64,000 bases of DNA from Strongylocentrotus purpuratus (lineage: Eukaryota; Echinodermata; Echinoidea; Camarodonta; Strongylocentrotidae): contig NW_022145613.1 of the NCBI RefSeq assembly GCF_000002235.5, positions 13,250,981 to 13,314,980 on the forward strand. Reading direction: 5' to 3'. The translations under genes were made by a program, and so were the position numbers. The notes under the pieces are model-generated. The model ran no database searches. It saw only the letters and a program-made list of their open reading frames with translations, and was not told the origin of the DNA. Each line of letters opens with the position of its first letter. The first letter of the stretch is position 1. Positions 1-11,163 of this stretch are shown one piece after another.

Positions 1-309
1 TCATACTCGAAAGTCGAAAGCACGATGCCTGTTTGCGGACTCTTCCCACCGAGGTGAAAAAAGGTGTATTCATACACCATCCCATGAAGTATAAATAGAC
101 ACATTCCTGATTAAATGTGTTGTCAAGCACGAACCTGCTTTGTTCAAAATCGTTCGAAGCTGAGGCGCATCAAACACACGCTTTTGAGGTTTATAAAAAA
201 AGACGCAACACGTTCAATTTATTTTTCTTCTAACGACTGTACTCTTAAGTCAGGGAAAAAATGTGTATTTTTACATTTTTTAACGTTAATTTTACCTTTG
301 TTTTGGAGA

Positions 310-479
310 TGCCTCCCCCCCCCCCCCTGGCGCTCAAAGGGGGGGTGCAATTTTTCAAATTTTCCAGGGCCAAAAAAAAATTAGTGCTCACTAGTGCCGG
401 CACGATTTTGATATTTCAGCACACTACATTTCAAATTTGGGCCCCCACCCCTAAGAAATCCTGGATCCGCGCCCGTCTG
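310..479. mobile_element. hAT-like element, terminal fragment
   Basis: The stretch ends in CTGGATCCGCGCCCGTCTG, which is the inverted form of the left terminus of the complete hAT-like element at 36430. Interior sequence (C-tract, TGGCGCTCAAAGGGG, then an A-rich tract) also matches that element in inverse orientation. The opposite terminus is missing, so this is a truncated copy. Confidence 0.5.
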
Positions 480-609
480 AACTAATATGATTTCATCCAT
501 GTTAGATAAACACAATTATTCCAAATATCATAGTCCTGCCATTTGGCAATATTAGATATACAAAATCCGTTCACGAGAGTCTCGGTGACAGCCATCAAAA
601 TAACTAACT

Positions 610-884
610 CCCGGCCCCCCCCCCCCCCCACTCAGTGTTATTTAGGGTACGCATATGCGTGTTCCAACCGACCCCCCCTTTTCAGCAAAAGTCCGGTGTG
701 TAAAGTCAATACGGCTCGACCTTTTTCTTTTGTATACGAGCCTTTTTCCGCACCCCCCCCCCCCCCTTTTCAGCAAAAGTCCGGTGTGTAAAGTCAATAC
801 GGCTCGACCTTTTTCTTTTGTTACGAAAAGGACATTTTGGCAACACGCATGCGGTCATTTTGAAACCTGAGTGGGGGGGCCGGG
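610..884. mobile_element. Miniature hAT-like transposon with 8-bp target duplication
   Basis: The ends are inverted repeats, CCCGGCCCCCCC at the left and GGGGGGGCCGGG at the right. Identical 8-bp copies of AACTAACT lie at 602-609 and 885-892, as expected for a hAT-type insertion. Inside, a ~60-bp unit containing TTTTCAGCAAAAGTCCGG occurs twice in direct repeat, starting near 677 and 767. There is no coding capacity. Confidence 0.65.
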
Positions 885-892
885 AACTAACT

Positions 893-2930
893 ATAAACAT
901 AATCAAATATGCTAATTAGTACTTTCATCGGTTGATGATGGGATATAGCACACGACAAACACCCATACTTCTAATCATGTCTAACAGTACTATATCCCAT
1001 TTGCAGGCCCCAAAAATGAAAAAGTTAAATTCCAACGGCATTCGAAAAATAATACTAATTTAGAACTTGCATATAACAAAAAAGGGGGGCTTGAACATGT
1101 CTTTAAGTGGGAAAATAACGACTATTAGTTGTCGAATCGATCTAAGAGCTATAGAGCCAGTAAGTAATAGTCTGATTTTTCAGACCATTGTACTGAATAG
1201 TCATACGTTTTATGCTGCGCAAAGATTCAATCAGTTAAATTTTGGCCATTACAAGAAGTAGGTTATTGATGTAGACAAACCCTTTACAGCTAATTTTATG
1301 TATGTTACTACCAGAAGAAAAAAAAGCCAGTCATTCACTCAATAGTGTCTGACGGTGAAGTCTAGCAAGTTAACAGATTTCCGTGCATAACTTGAATATT
1401 AGGACACTGCTAACGTTTAAATTTAACAGATAGGACATACATGACATATTCATAATTCCTGCAAAGCTCTACAGAATTTGATGTTGGCTGCAAAAGGGAC
1501 ATAGTATCTTTAAAACAACTTTTTAAACAGTAGTCAAAGTTTCCATGAGTTACTAGCGACGCGCACTCTGAAACAAAGAATCACAAAAGAGTCGATTTCT
1601 CGGCTAAACATATAATTGACAATGATCTTTTTGAATCTTTCTCTAATTTGTTTGTGTTCTAAAGCTCTATCAATTCAAAACAAAATCACATACAAAACGA
1701 AATACCGCTTAGATGTTTAACTAGAAATGTAGAATAGTATGACAAACATTTTATACAGGAATTTGTACATTTATAGTTCTTGGATAACTACAATGCTTTG
1801 ATAACAGTGATCAAAATTTGAATGACCAAATTCCCTATTCTGGTAATTGTCAGTCAGAGACTTATTGATGTTCAAATGGCTGTGCTCACTCGCGCATGAA
1901 TCGTGTGATTCCAGTTGCATATCTTCTTGAAGAGCTTCCTTTCTTCTTTGGATTTATGAAAGAAAAGATTTATGTACTAGATTTATTGTATGACCAGAAA
2001 ACCAACGCTCCTTCTCTCCCCTTTCCCTTTCGTCTCTGCAAGTCGGTCTTTTGTATTTTTATTGTTGTATCTACGTTGAGGGCTGCGGGCACGTCAAGTT
2101 ACTTTGCTTATTTCTGTAGCACTCCTGCATCTAATGTATGTTAATTATGCATTCAATGTATTTGTTTAATTTCGTATATTATTTGTATAAAATTATATAG
2201 ACTTAACATATTGTTTCAAACCATATTATGTTCATGAAAATGTTTGATGAAAAAAAAAATTATGCAGAAACCAATAAATCGAATCAAATCAAATTAAATA
2301 AGTTCATATTAATGATTTACATAACTATCTGAACTATAAAGATTATCCATATTTTTTTTTCGCTGAGTGTATCACATAATCTAGTATTAATATATCAGTG
2401 TAAAACATAGTTAACATGATTAAACATTAAACCATTTCCCCCAATAATTCAATTCAAGCCTTCGACTTCCTCTGAACTTGCACAAACACTTTGGCAATGC
2501 CGAGGGTCAATGTACAAAATAATATTTCAATATACTGAAAGGCATACAATCTAAACGTGTGTGGGCGGTTGAATATGGGCCTGTGGTATGTATGTCAGTG
2601 CGTGCGACCTGGAATGCATATAAAAACAATATTGGAATGCTTTGTATTTATTTGACCTACGTTGGATGTAGCTAGAAGCCTAGAACAATTATTTGTATGG
2701 ATTCAATTATTCGCCTCCATAGAACCATCACTGTACCAAGGACAGAATTGAAATGAGAATTTAATTGATCATTGAAACGGTTTAGCTGGACTGTCTTTAA
2801 ATCTGAAGAACTGGAAGGCTATTAACATCTTTCAAGGAGAGTAAAATAAAATAAGTGGAAAAATATAAACGTCTGGGAAGGAGACTAGCATCATAGAAAT
2901 TGGACGATCTGATATTGTAGTAGACTTTGG
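893..2930. other. No gene recognised; AT-rich DNA
   Basis: I see no coding exon here. Near 2250-2300 an A-run is followed by CAATAAATCGAATC and short AAATC/AAATT repeats, which resembles the 3' tail of a LINE. No reverse transcriptase sequence can be read upstream of it. Confidence 0.4.
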
Positions 2931-3370
2931 AGATTAACCCTATATATTTAATACACGACAAGGACAAAAAAAATTCCCATAGGGTTGTACGCAAACTATT
3001 GACATTCCTCTCCCATAGATATAACACGCAAAATTTTGCATTTTTTTACATTTTTGGGATTTATTATGTATGATATGTTACAATAGTCTAAGAAGGTGAT
3101 AAAATCAAATATAAAAAGAAAGCAAAACAAAAAAAAATTAAAAAGTCGACCCACCAGGATTCGTCACCGGAATGGGAGTCGAGCGGCTTTGACCAATATA
3201 CCAAAGTATTTCCCGTAGATTTTACATACAAAGCTGACAAATGGAGAGTCGCAATTTCAACTTTCAAATGAAAATTTCGACATGATTCCAACACTTGATC
3301 AAAAAAAATTAAAATGGCATGGTCTCATGGCCCATAGTCTCAGCTATAACATACCAAACATTGGGAGGAA
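2930..3370 (-). repeat. Dispersed repeat with tRNA-like segment
   Basis: On the minus strand this shares phrases with stretches near 34870-35070, 37140-37440, 40730-40900 and 41105-41500: a TCTATGGGA block, a block read as CTCAGCTACAACATACT in other copies, and an ATACCAAA...TTTCCC block next to a tRNA-like segment. The tRNA-like part (about 3145-3215, minus) reads ...GGTATATTGG... followed by ...GACGAATCCTGG.... This suggests a tRNA-derived SINE joined to a longer repeat. Confidence 0.4.
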
Positions 3371-4100
3371 ATAGAGCAGAAAAACTCTGTATATAGGTGG
3401 CTCTGCTCCCCATGACATCAGTGCCCCCTCATTCGGTGGAGCTACTCTACGTCGCTAATTCTCTTCATATTTAGTTCATGATTCAAAAACATTCAATAAA
3501 CAACTATTATACTACCTTACAAAAGAATGCGACCACGGTGAATGGGAGAATTGGGTCGAACTCAATTAATCCATTTTCCTCTGAATACAAAGGAAGCTGG
3601 TAAATCCAGACCATGACGAATGAAAATTGATCTATGTGACTCATTCAAAAATGCGATATTTTATATAATTGATGGCCTAAAAGTGCTCGAGACATGTCAG
3701 TACAGAATTGTTTTAGTATAATGCTAAGTCCTCAGTAAGAGCACCCTCTTGGCAGTGTCGTGATATTTGTTGAATGCTCTTGCCACTCTCTTGCAAGGTT
3801 CTTGATTTTCCCTATTCATTTTCTTTTGTTTATTTTTAAATTTATCTTTTTCTTTATTTAATTATTTATCATTTATTTGTTTATTTATCCAGAAGGGCTT
3901 TATTAGTGATTTTGACAACGTTTTACAGAAAAGCCTAGTATCAAAGAGTTTAACACAAGATGGGATGGTTCTTTACCAGAGTGAGTGGATAAGCTTCCTC
4001 TGCTTACCTAGCGTTCTGTCTTTCCCCTTTTTTCCCTCTTATTTCGAAGAATCCACTGCCTGCTAGATGTGTTACTGTATAGGTTAGCCGTTAGAGGCGC

Positions 4101-4266
4101 CCGCCCCGGGATGCGTTATTTTCTTCTGCGGCACAGATTGGGGTTTTTTTTTCAAAAGAGGTCTTGATTTAACCCTAACCCTAACCCTAACCCTAACCCT
4201 AAACTTTCCCATAGGCTCAACACGCACCTAACCCCAATCTGTGCCGCCGGAAAACGTCCCCGGGAT
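4101..4266. repeat. Inverted-repeat element enclosing telomere-like (CCCTAA)5
   Basis: The 18-bp arms GCGGCACAGATTGGGGTT (4128-4145) and its exact complement (4230-4247) are perfect, and similarity continues outwards to CCCCGGGA at both ends. Five CCCTAA units lie between them at 4173-4202. The arms and the short telomere-type core look like one palindromic miniature element. No clear target duplication was found. Confidence 0.6.
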
Positions 4267-4660
4267 AGGCTGAGACTGCAATGGTGTCATCATATGGGTC
4301 TCTGATCTATATGTGACGGGAATGGCGTAACTCCGCACTCCTGAGACTTCCGAGATTCTGATTTTCTTTCACCTCTCCACTTATTAGTCTTTCTTTTTTT
4401 AACTTTGATTCATGGGTCAAAATGTGGCTATACATGTATTATAAATAGCTTAGAATTAAAATGTACACAGTTAAAATTGTTGTGAACAAGTTGTTTAAAA
4501 GTTTAAACAACTTTTGATTAACGGGTGAGCTGATCTGAGAGTTTTTTAAAATGTTAAGCATCTCGAGTTGTTTAAAGTTTAAACACTTAGTTGATCAACA
4601 TTTTGAACTACTTGTTTAAAATCACAATTTAAACAACTGGTGTTGTTAAAAGACGGTTGA

Positions 4661-5030
4661 TTAAAAAGGAGCTGTTGTTCAGTGGGGGTTGTTTACACCA
4701 ACTGCGTTGTTTAAAGAAAGTTGTTTAAAAAGGAGCTGTTGTTCAGTGGGGATTGTTTACACCAACTGGGTTGTTTTAAGAAAGTTGTTTAAAAAGGAGC
4801 TGTTGTTCAGTGGGGGTTGTTTACACCAACTGGGTTGTTTAAAGAAAGTTGTTTAAAAAGGAGCTGTTGTTCAGTGGGGGTTGTTTACACCAACTGGATT
4901 GTTTAAAGAAAGTTGTTTAAAAAGGAGCTGTTGTTCAGTGGGGATTGTTTACACCAACTGGGTTTTTTAAAGAAAGTTGTTTAACAAGGAGCTGTTGTTC
5001 AGTGGGGGTTGTTCACAACAAAAGGGTTGT
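4661..5030. repeat. 64-bp tandem repeat, about six copies
   Basis: The phrase GCTGTTGTTCAGTGGG recurs with its start at 4671, 4735, 4799, 4863, 4927 and 4991, an exact 64-bp spacing. Each unit contains GTTGTTTAAA and TTTACACCAACTG. Diverged units precede the array from about 4480. The block lies in the left subterminal region of the CACTA-like element. Confidence 0.85.
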
Positions 5031-5358
5031 ATAATGGGGTATAATTTGGGTTTGATACTCTGAATAAGTGCACCACTACTTCTGGGTCTCTATATAGGTA
5101 TATGAAGACTAACAATATGGTAGGGTAATTCTGCAATTCATGAATTAGCGCCAAAACAGTGCCCATTTTGCATGAGCGCGCATGCACGCACGTATAAACT
5201 GCATATATAGGGATGCATGCAATCTCTATGGCAAGGAATTTAGCACACGTTATAACCGAGTGCGCGATCAGTGCCGCGCTGCATGACGCGACGATTTTAA
5301 GTCTACCTATATTCTGACATTTGCGTACAGATACTGAAAATTGTAACTGTGAACTTAC

Positions 5359-5451
5359 GCTATAAGTTAAAAACTTCAAATTGGTTAATAGAAAAATAAT
5401 TTCAATTAAGCCATTGAATCCCCAGTCACTTAGAAGCGCTTGGTCGGCCAT
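5359..5451 (-). pseudogene. Possible orphan first exon, transposon-derived
   Basis: A start codon at 5451 opens MADQALLSDWGFNGLIEI and runs 31 codons to a good splice donor (AGC|GTAAGT, donor at 5358-5353). The reading frame stays open past the donor to 4999, but the extension is low-complexity and hydrophobic and overlaps the 64-bp repeats. The opening resembles the start of a SAM-like helical domain, but that is only an impression. No partner exon was found, so it may be the remnant of an autonomous parent's first exon. Confidence 0.3.
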
Positions 5452-6010
5452 GATGTGTGTTGTGTTGTGGGTTGGAAAGTAAAAACTATTAAGCTAAATA
5501 AATGTTAGTATAGAGACAAACAAAATGGAGCCTGCAGAAACACGTGTGGTTGCTTTGGTAGTTTAATCCAGACTCAATGTCCATGTGCTTTTACATATGT
5601 ATCAATCTGTGTAGTCAACAGAAGACCCTTGCATATACTTGCATTGTGTGTATGCATCTAATATGAATAACAATGAGCTGTGCCTGAACAGCTGCACTGC
5701 ATTTCTAAGTGGCATGTTAATTTCAATTGCATGTTAGTTTCAAGGAACCTGTTTCTAAACATAACAATGTGAAATAAAGCTTTTAGCCAGCGCGCACTTT
5801 ACTGGCACGAGAAACATGACGTCATATGTAAACAACACTGTCTAAAAGCTCTCGTATAGTAAATATAGCAGTCATTAAATTTTAAACAACGAATGTTTAA
5901 CAAAATTACTTTCGTTTCGAGCAACATTGTTTACAATTTGTTCAACTGTTGTTTAAGATAGTGTACAACTGTAAGTGAACATCACTTTTTTAAGCAGCGT
6001 TTTTACTGTG

Positions 6011-6698
6011 TAACGTCGACGCTGTCTCGAGGAGGAACCTCAGAAAACCCAGGAAAAGAGCAAACAAAACTTGATAAAACACAAAAATTGTCAAAGAGAG
6101 CTAACGAGACAAAAACATCAGAGTAAAACTTATGTTAACAAGTTTTTGATCAAACTCACGTCTAGACATATTGTTGTTTTATCGGTGATTGTACTGTCGT
6201 AGATAATGTAGACAAGGAGTTTTCCCCTGTACTGTCTCCATCTACACATGGGCCTAACACATGCAGGTGCATTAAACGGGTCCCGGTAATGTTAGGGTAA
6301 TGATGATAATAATTTACAAGGCCTGCAGGAAGAGGGTATTCATGAGTTACCATAGGCACGTATATGTTATTGCTATGCATATATTTAACAACTTGCCTGT
6401 TGAGATGTCCAGTACGTATTCACAATCGTTGCAAACCCAAGAAACTGCTTAATTTCAAAAGAAACTCTTCATTGTAGCTCACTGGACAGGCAATCTTGAA
6501 AACCTCTGTTATACACACTAATACGGACTGGGTCCATTTTTAGCCTACATTTTTTTTAAACCAAGATAATTATAACACTCTGCGTTACACTGCATGGATC
6601 TGGCCCATTTTGGGAGTAATCATGTTAGTTTTTACATTTGTTTACGAATCCATCAATTTTTTCTTCGATATTACCCAAAGTTGTTTCTGTGGCATCCC
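6011..6698. other. No gene recognised
   Basis: This is the single-copy-looking interval between the CACTA-like element and the large hAT insertion. Only short open frames are present, none with a recognisable domain or paired splice sites. Confidence 0.4.
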
Positions 6699-6781
6699 GG
6701 TCGGGACAGGGGCGTCGCCAAAGGGGGGTGTGGGGGGTGCGACACCCCCACCTGTCAGGATATTGTCGGTAAAATTGCGCT

Positions 6782-7125
6782 GCCGTCAGGAAAAAGAGAA
6801 AAGGGGGAGGGAAAAAAAGAAAGGGAAAAAAAGAGACGGAAAAAAAGAGAGGGAAAGGGAAAGAAAAGAAAAAAGAAAAGGAAAAGAAAAAAAGAAAGGA
6901 AAAGAAAAGGAAGAAAGAAAGGAAAAGAAAGGAAAGAAAAGAGAAAAAATAAAGAGAAAAAAGAAAGAGAGGGAGGAGAGGAAAGAAAGGAAAAGAAAAA
7001 TAAGAAAGAAAAGAAAAAGAGAAGAAAACAAATGAAAGGGAAACAAAAGAAACGGGGGGTGAAAGAGAGGAGAGAGAGGGAAAGTAAGAGTCTGAGAGAG
7101 GAGGAGTGAGAGTAAAAGAGAGAAG
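6782..7125 (+). repeat. Homopurine (A/G) tract, ~340 bp
   Basis: The plus strand is almost purely A and G, built from GAAAAGAAAG-like words with few interruptions. Apparent long open frames here (Lys/Glu-rich one way, Phe/Ser/Leu-rich the other) come from composition. It lies just inside the left end of the large hAT element. Confidence 0.85.
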
Positions 7126-7379
7126 AGGGCTGTTGGGTAGAGTCGTCTCGTCGAGGGAGCAAGAAAGACACGAGTAAATATGTTGCTGTGTCGGTTAAGC
7201 TGCGTCGGTATTCTTGCTCGATCCTTGTGTACTATATCAATGCAGAAGTTTGAAGTCGGTGAGATGTATATTGTCGGTCGGCCGACAAGTTTTTTTCCCT
7301 ACGAACTGTAACTTCTTATCCGCTGTGACAACTTCGAGAGTGACTACAACTACAATACCCGTATTTTCTCGAAGTTTCA

Positions 7380-8284
7380 CTTTCATATAATATCAACTAA
7401 AGAAATCAGAGGTTTAAAATTTTAAGGGGAAACTAAATTCAAACAAGGTTTAAGAGTCCACAACGGTACGACAAAATCGTCTTCTTTCTCTAATAATTCA
7501 ATGAAACGTCAAAACTTCCGCGCGGGAAGCTTCATTTAGATAAGGATTAAGAGTCGAGAACAGTACACCGAATCGTCTGCTTTTTCTCATAATTTAATGA
7601 AACGTCAAAGCTTCCGCGCTTCGCGTGACAAATAGGGCTTATTAAAAGTCGAAAACGGTACAACGAATCGTGGTCTTTCTCTAATAATTTGAGGAAACGT
7701 AACAGCTTTCGCGCTCCGCGCGAGAGGGGAAAACTGAATTCAGACGAAAAGGGCTTAATAAAATTCGAAAACGGTACGAGGAATCGTCTTCCTTTCCGTA
7801 TATTGTGATGAAACGCCAAACGCGGAAGGAGAAAACTTCATTTAAACGAGTCGAGATCGGTACAGCGAATCGTCTTCTTTCTCTTATAATTTAAGGAAAC
7901 GTCAAAGCTTTCGCGAGTCGCGCGGGAGGGGGAAACTGAATTCAGATGAATAGGGCTTATTAAGAGTCGAAAACGGTACGACGAATCGTATTCTTTCTCT
8001 AATTATTTAATGAAACGTCAAAACTTTGGCGCGGGAAGCTTCATTCAGATAAGGATTAAGAGTCAAGAACAGTACACCGAATCGTCTGCTTTTTCTCATA
8101 ATTTAATGAAACGTCAAAGCTTCCGCACTTCGCGCGAGAATGGGAAACTTAATTCAGACAAATAGGGCTTATTAAAAGTCGAAAACGGTACAACAAATCG
8201 TGTTCTTTCTGTAATAATTTGAGGAAACGTCAAAGCTTTCGCGCTTCGCGCGAGAGGGGGGAACTGAATTCAGATGAATAGGGC
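7380..8284. repeat. ~110-bp tandem repeat array, left part
   Basis: Each degenerate unit reads in order: AACGTCAAAGCTTCCGCG, a GCGCTTCGCGC core, a G-rich run, AACTGAATTCAGA, AGGATTAAGAGTCGA, AACGGTACAACGAATCGT, CTTCTTTCTCTAATAATTTA. Units repeat about every 110 bp. The core CCGCGC-TTC-GCGCGG is a perfect hairpin in the best copies. The array stops at a TTAA where a 9.9-kb element was inserted, and it resumes at 18222. Confidence 0.85.
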
Positions 8285-8739
8285 TTAAAGGAATAGTTGA
8301 GTGTTGGTCAATACTCACATTAGCGAACGAAACTATGATCTAAACATAAAAAACATACAATAAATGTCTAAGAATGCATCATTGAAGATATAAATCCGAA
8401 ATATTACATTAGAGTGAATTTATATGCAAAAAACCTGTTCGACTGCAAATGATTTTATTTATCAAAAATTTTACTTTCGAGGCGTGTTCAGTGTAATTGT
8501 ATAGCGCCACCTCTCGGTCAAGCGGCAGCACACCGTGAATTTTCGCCAAGACGACGATCGGATATGGGCGTGCAAGTAATATCCGAACCATGTCTATAGC
8601 GCGCTGACTGATTTATATTGTACACATTATGGTATGCGAGGCCTGCACATAATTGCATGGTCTGTGGTACTGGTAGCGCTATTGTTTTTGAGCGCGATAT
8701 GCGAATACTGTATGTGTATGTAGTGCGAGTACGCTCGAC

Positions 8740-8956
8740 CTAGTAGTAGTGTATGTGTATGTATTGTACGTCGTATGACCCAGTTGATTACTTCTACAGT
8801 GTAAAGAAAGTGGCTTACTCTATCTATCAACCAATATGTGAGACAACGCAAGGGCAATTTTGTATTTCGTTTGTAGGAACAAAGCTGTGGAATGATCTCC
8901 CAGATGAAATTAGATTAAAAACATCGAGGTTATCTGTCCACCTACCTTCTATGTAA
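8740..8956 (+). pseudogene. LINE reverse-transcriptase ORF, C-terminal scrap
   Basis: The plus strand reads ...CETTQGQFCISFVGTKLW then NDLPDEIRLKTS before a stop at 8954. The pattern (F)xGxxLWNxLPxxI is the conserved C-terminal tail of CR1/L2/Jockey-type LINE ORF2 proteins. No polymerase core remains, so this is a 5'-truncated fossil. Confidence 0.6.
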
Positions 8957-9014
8957 ATGACGTGGGCCTTCGTTTTTCCTTTTATATTACTTGTCTTCCT
9001 TTTATAATATGTGA

Positions 9015-10090
9015 AGAGTTTCATTCCAAAAGGAGCCAAATCCACTTTGGGTACTTCTGAGTAAATTGCCTTTTTTATTTCTCCACTTTCCCTTTAGCCA
9101 TGTATACCTTCATGTTGTTATATATGTTAAAGGTGTCACCCTGCATGGACCTGATTATCTGCCAATAATGATAAGAAAAAATCTTCCCTTCGGCTTTTCT
9201 GATGTTTACTAAATTTTTTTATTTTTTATTTTCGTGGATTTAGCTCCTTTTGGAATGAAACATGTTATTGTACCTAAAAAATTAAAAATAAATCATATTT
9301 TCTCAATAAAGTCACTGAAATTTTATTCAAATTTAGCAGCAAACCTTTCCTTTTAAATAATAATAGTGAAATCACACATAAATATAACCTTTCGAAAAGA
9401 AAGTAAACAACATTATTACAGTTTCATTCCAAAAGGAGCTAAATCCATTCAATTCCAAAAGAAGCTAAATCCATGTTTCATTCAAAAAGGAATTACTAAA
9501 TCCACATTTTTTTTTTGGCACATATCGCACGACAACCAAATGCCCTAAGATGTTGATACCCACTTTGATAGAAAAATAAGGTTTTACAAAATGGAAAAAT
9601 ACTAAAAGAGAAAAGGTAAGAAAGAGTAAAGACGGATTGAGGACGGTAAACCCCAAGAGACTCAAAAGATCTACCCCAGAATCCTCTCACCGGCACCAGA
9701 GTTGCCTAGGCCAATGATGGCCGAGAAGATTGCGCAATGTACCGCGCCGGTCTGGCAGGAAGGTGCCAATTGCGGTGAGGGGTTTTCATGGACCAGTAGA
9801 TCTGAGATTATATTATCCAAAAAAAAGAGATGAATATGAATTGACAAATAGTACCAAAAATAGAAGAAAAAAAAAGAAATAAAGTGAAAGGCGTAAATAT
9901 TCTAAAAAAGAATGAAACGCCGATAATACCAAACAACAACAACAACACAAAATCTAAAAATTTGATAGAAATCAGAAATAACTGGTGGATTTTTTGTCTT
10001 ATCATATGTTATAGGTCCAGAGCGACACCTTTAACATATATAACAACATGAAGGTACATGGCTAAAGGGAAAGTGGAGAAATAAAAAGAA
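9015..10090. repeat. Inverted-repeat unit with nested short palindromes
   Basis: A ~110-bp arm at about 9070-9185 (phrases TCTCCACTTTCCCTTTAGCC and ATATGTTAAAGGTGTC) recurs inverted at about 9990-10086. In addition GTTTCATTCCAAAAGGAGC at 9017 recurs inverted near 9237-9262 and direct near 9419. Between the arms an unexpectedly GC-rich ~130-bp island lies at 9670-9790. This looks like a miniature transposon with other copies inserted in or beside it. Boundaries are uncertain. Confidence 0.55.
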
Positions 10091-10969
10091 ATAAATTAAA
10101 AAAAATATTAAAAATTGTTGTATCAGTATACTATAATGAATAACAGTAGTGAATTAATTTAACATCTTACTTGATTCATACTTGTCCATAATGCAGTGTT
10201 TTTCAGTATTCTTATTTTGGTACTGCATGCAATTGTAAAGTTTAAAAAAAAAAGTGATTGTAACTTCTTGTAAATAAGTTGTGTTCTACAGTGCCTGTGT
10301 ATTGCATGACCTACGTCAGTACGTGATAACTTGTAAATGTGTAAAGACATAAGATTTTAATATAATTATAGTAATGCTAAAATGAAGATACATAACATAT
10401 TTTTATGGTGTACATTGAAAGCTTTATTCGGCCATAACTAACAGTTAAATTTACACAACATTATTGAGATGAATACAAATTATAATTGCTGAACTGAAGG
10501 CAATATTTAAACGTGATGTTGATTTCAACCATTGCATACAAACAGATCATGTGTATTAAAAAAGGCACATTTTTATTTAGCATCTATCGCTATGACAACT
10601 TTAACCGTCGTCATTAAGAAGGAGCAATATACTTTATTTGTATACCACCATGTCTTGTTACTTATTAGTTACTGCTTATTTATATACATCTTATCTTGTG
10701 TCTTTCATAAAAACTTGACATACTCTATAGGCAATGTGTAGATAAGTTTACCAAAGAAAAGTATCTATAACAGTAATGTTTCTACGCGCTTGACAAATAT
10801 ACTATTACCCCGGTCATTTGATTCAGTGCTTGCCCGCACACAATGTTTTGACTAGTACGTGATCATACAAATTTTGCCGAGAAACTGCCTACTAATTGAT
10901 ATATTTGGTAAATTATTATATCTATTTGGACTTGATAGATATAACGCATGTGTCGCGCACTTGTGCGTA

Positions 10970-11163
10970 GTCCCATATACATCTTTCTGTGTACAGTGCT
11001 TGTAACTTTACCAAGACTGGGCCAATTTTTTTATCATTTCGATGATTCTAGAACCTTGCAGTACACACCAAGACTTATATGCTAGATGATCAACCTTTTC
11101 TGATCGATTCCACAACAATCCTTTCGCAATGCAGTCGCATGACCATAACTGGTTTTATCTTTT
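10970..11163. mobile_element. Diverged right half of a TTAA miniature element
   Basis: The stretch shares CCCATATACATCTTTCTGTG and GAACCTTGCA..TACACACCAA with the miniature TTAA element at 57200-57581 and its relative at 13396, in the same order. It runs to GGTTTTATCTTTTAAG near 11163, where a TTAA occurs. The left half is too diverged to place. Confidence 0.45.

Larger units (their letters stand above)
4466..6010. mobile_element. CACTA/EnSpm-like non-autonomous transposon
   Basis: The left end CACAGTTAAAA and right end TTTTTACTGTG are inverted repeats, with TA on both outer flanks. Many GTTGTTTAAAC-type motifs sit at both subterminal regions, in the manner of CACTA elements, whose transposase binds clustered subterminal motifs. 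Apart from a possible 31-codon exon at 5359-5451 there is no transposase. The family assignment rests only on the CACAG termini and the subterminal repeats. Confidence 0.5.

Noticed and set aside
4169-4203. Chromosome end
   Set aside because: Only five CCCTAA units, enclosed between inverted arms with ordinary sequence on both sides.
4999-5451. 150-residue minus-strand open frame
   Set aside because: Only the first 31 codons look exonic. The rest runs past a strong splice donor into hydrophobic low-complexity sequence and the 64-bp repeats.
6594-7109. 171-residue open frame rich in Lys, Glu and Arg, plus antisense Phe/Ser frames
   Set aside because: It arises from a homopurine tract. All frames on both strands are open because A/G-only DNA contains few stop codons.
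7380-8284. CRISPR-like array of regular repeats
   Set aside because: Units are contiguous ~110-bp degenerate tandem repeats without unique spacers, inside a transposon in animal-type DNA.
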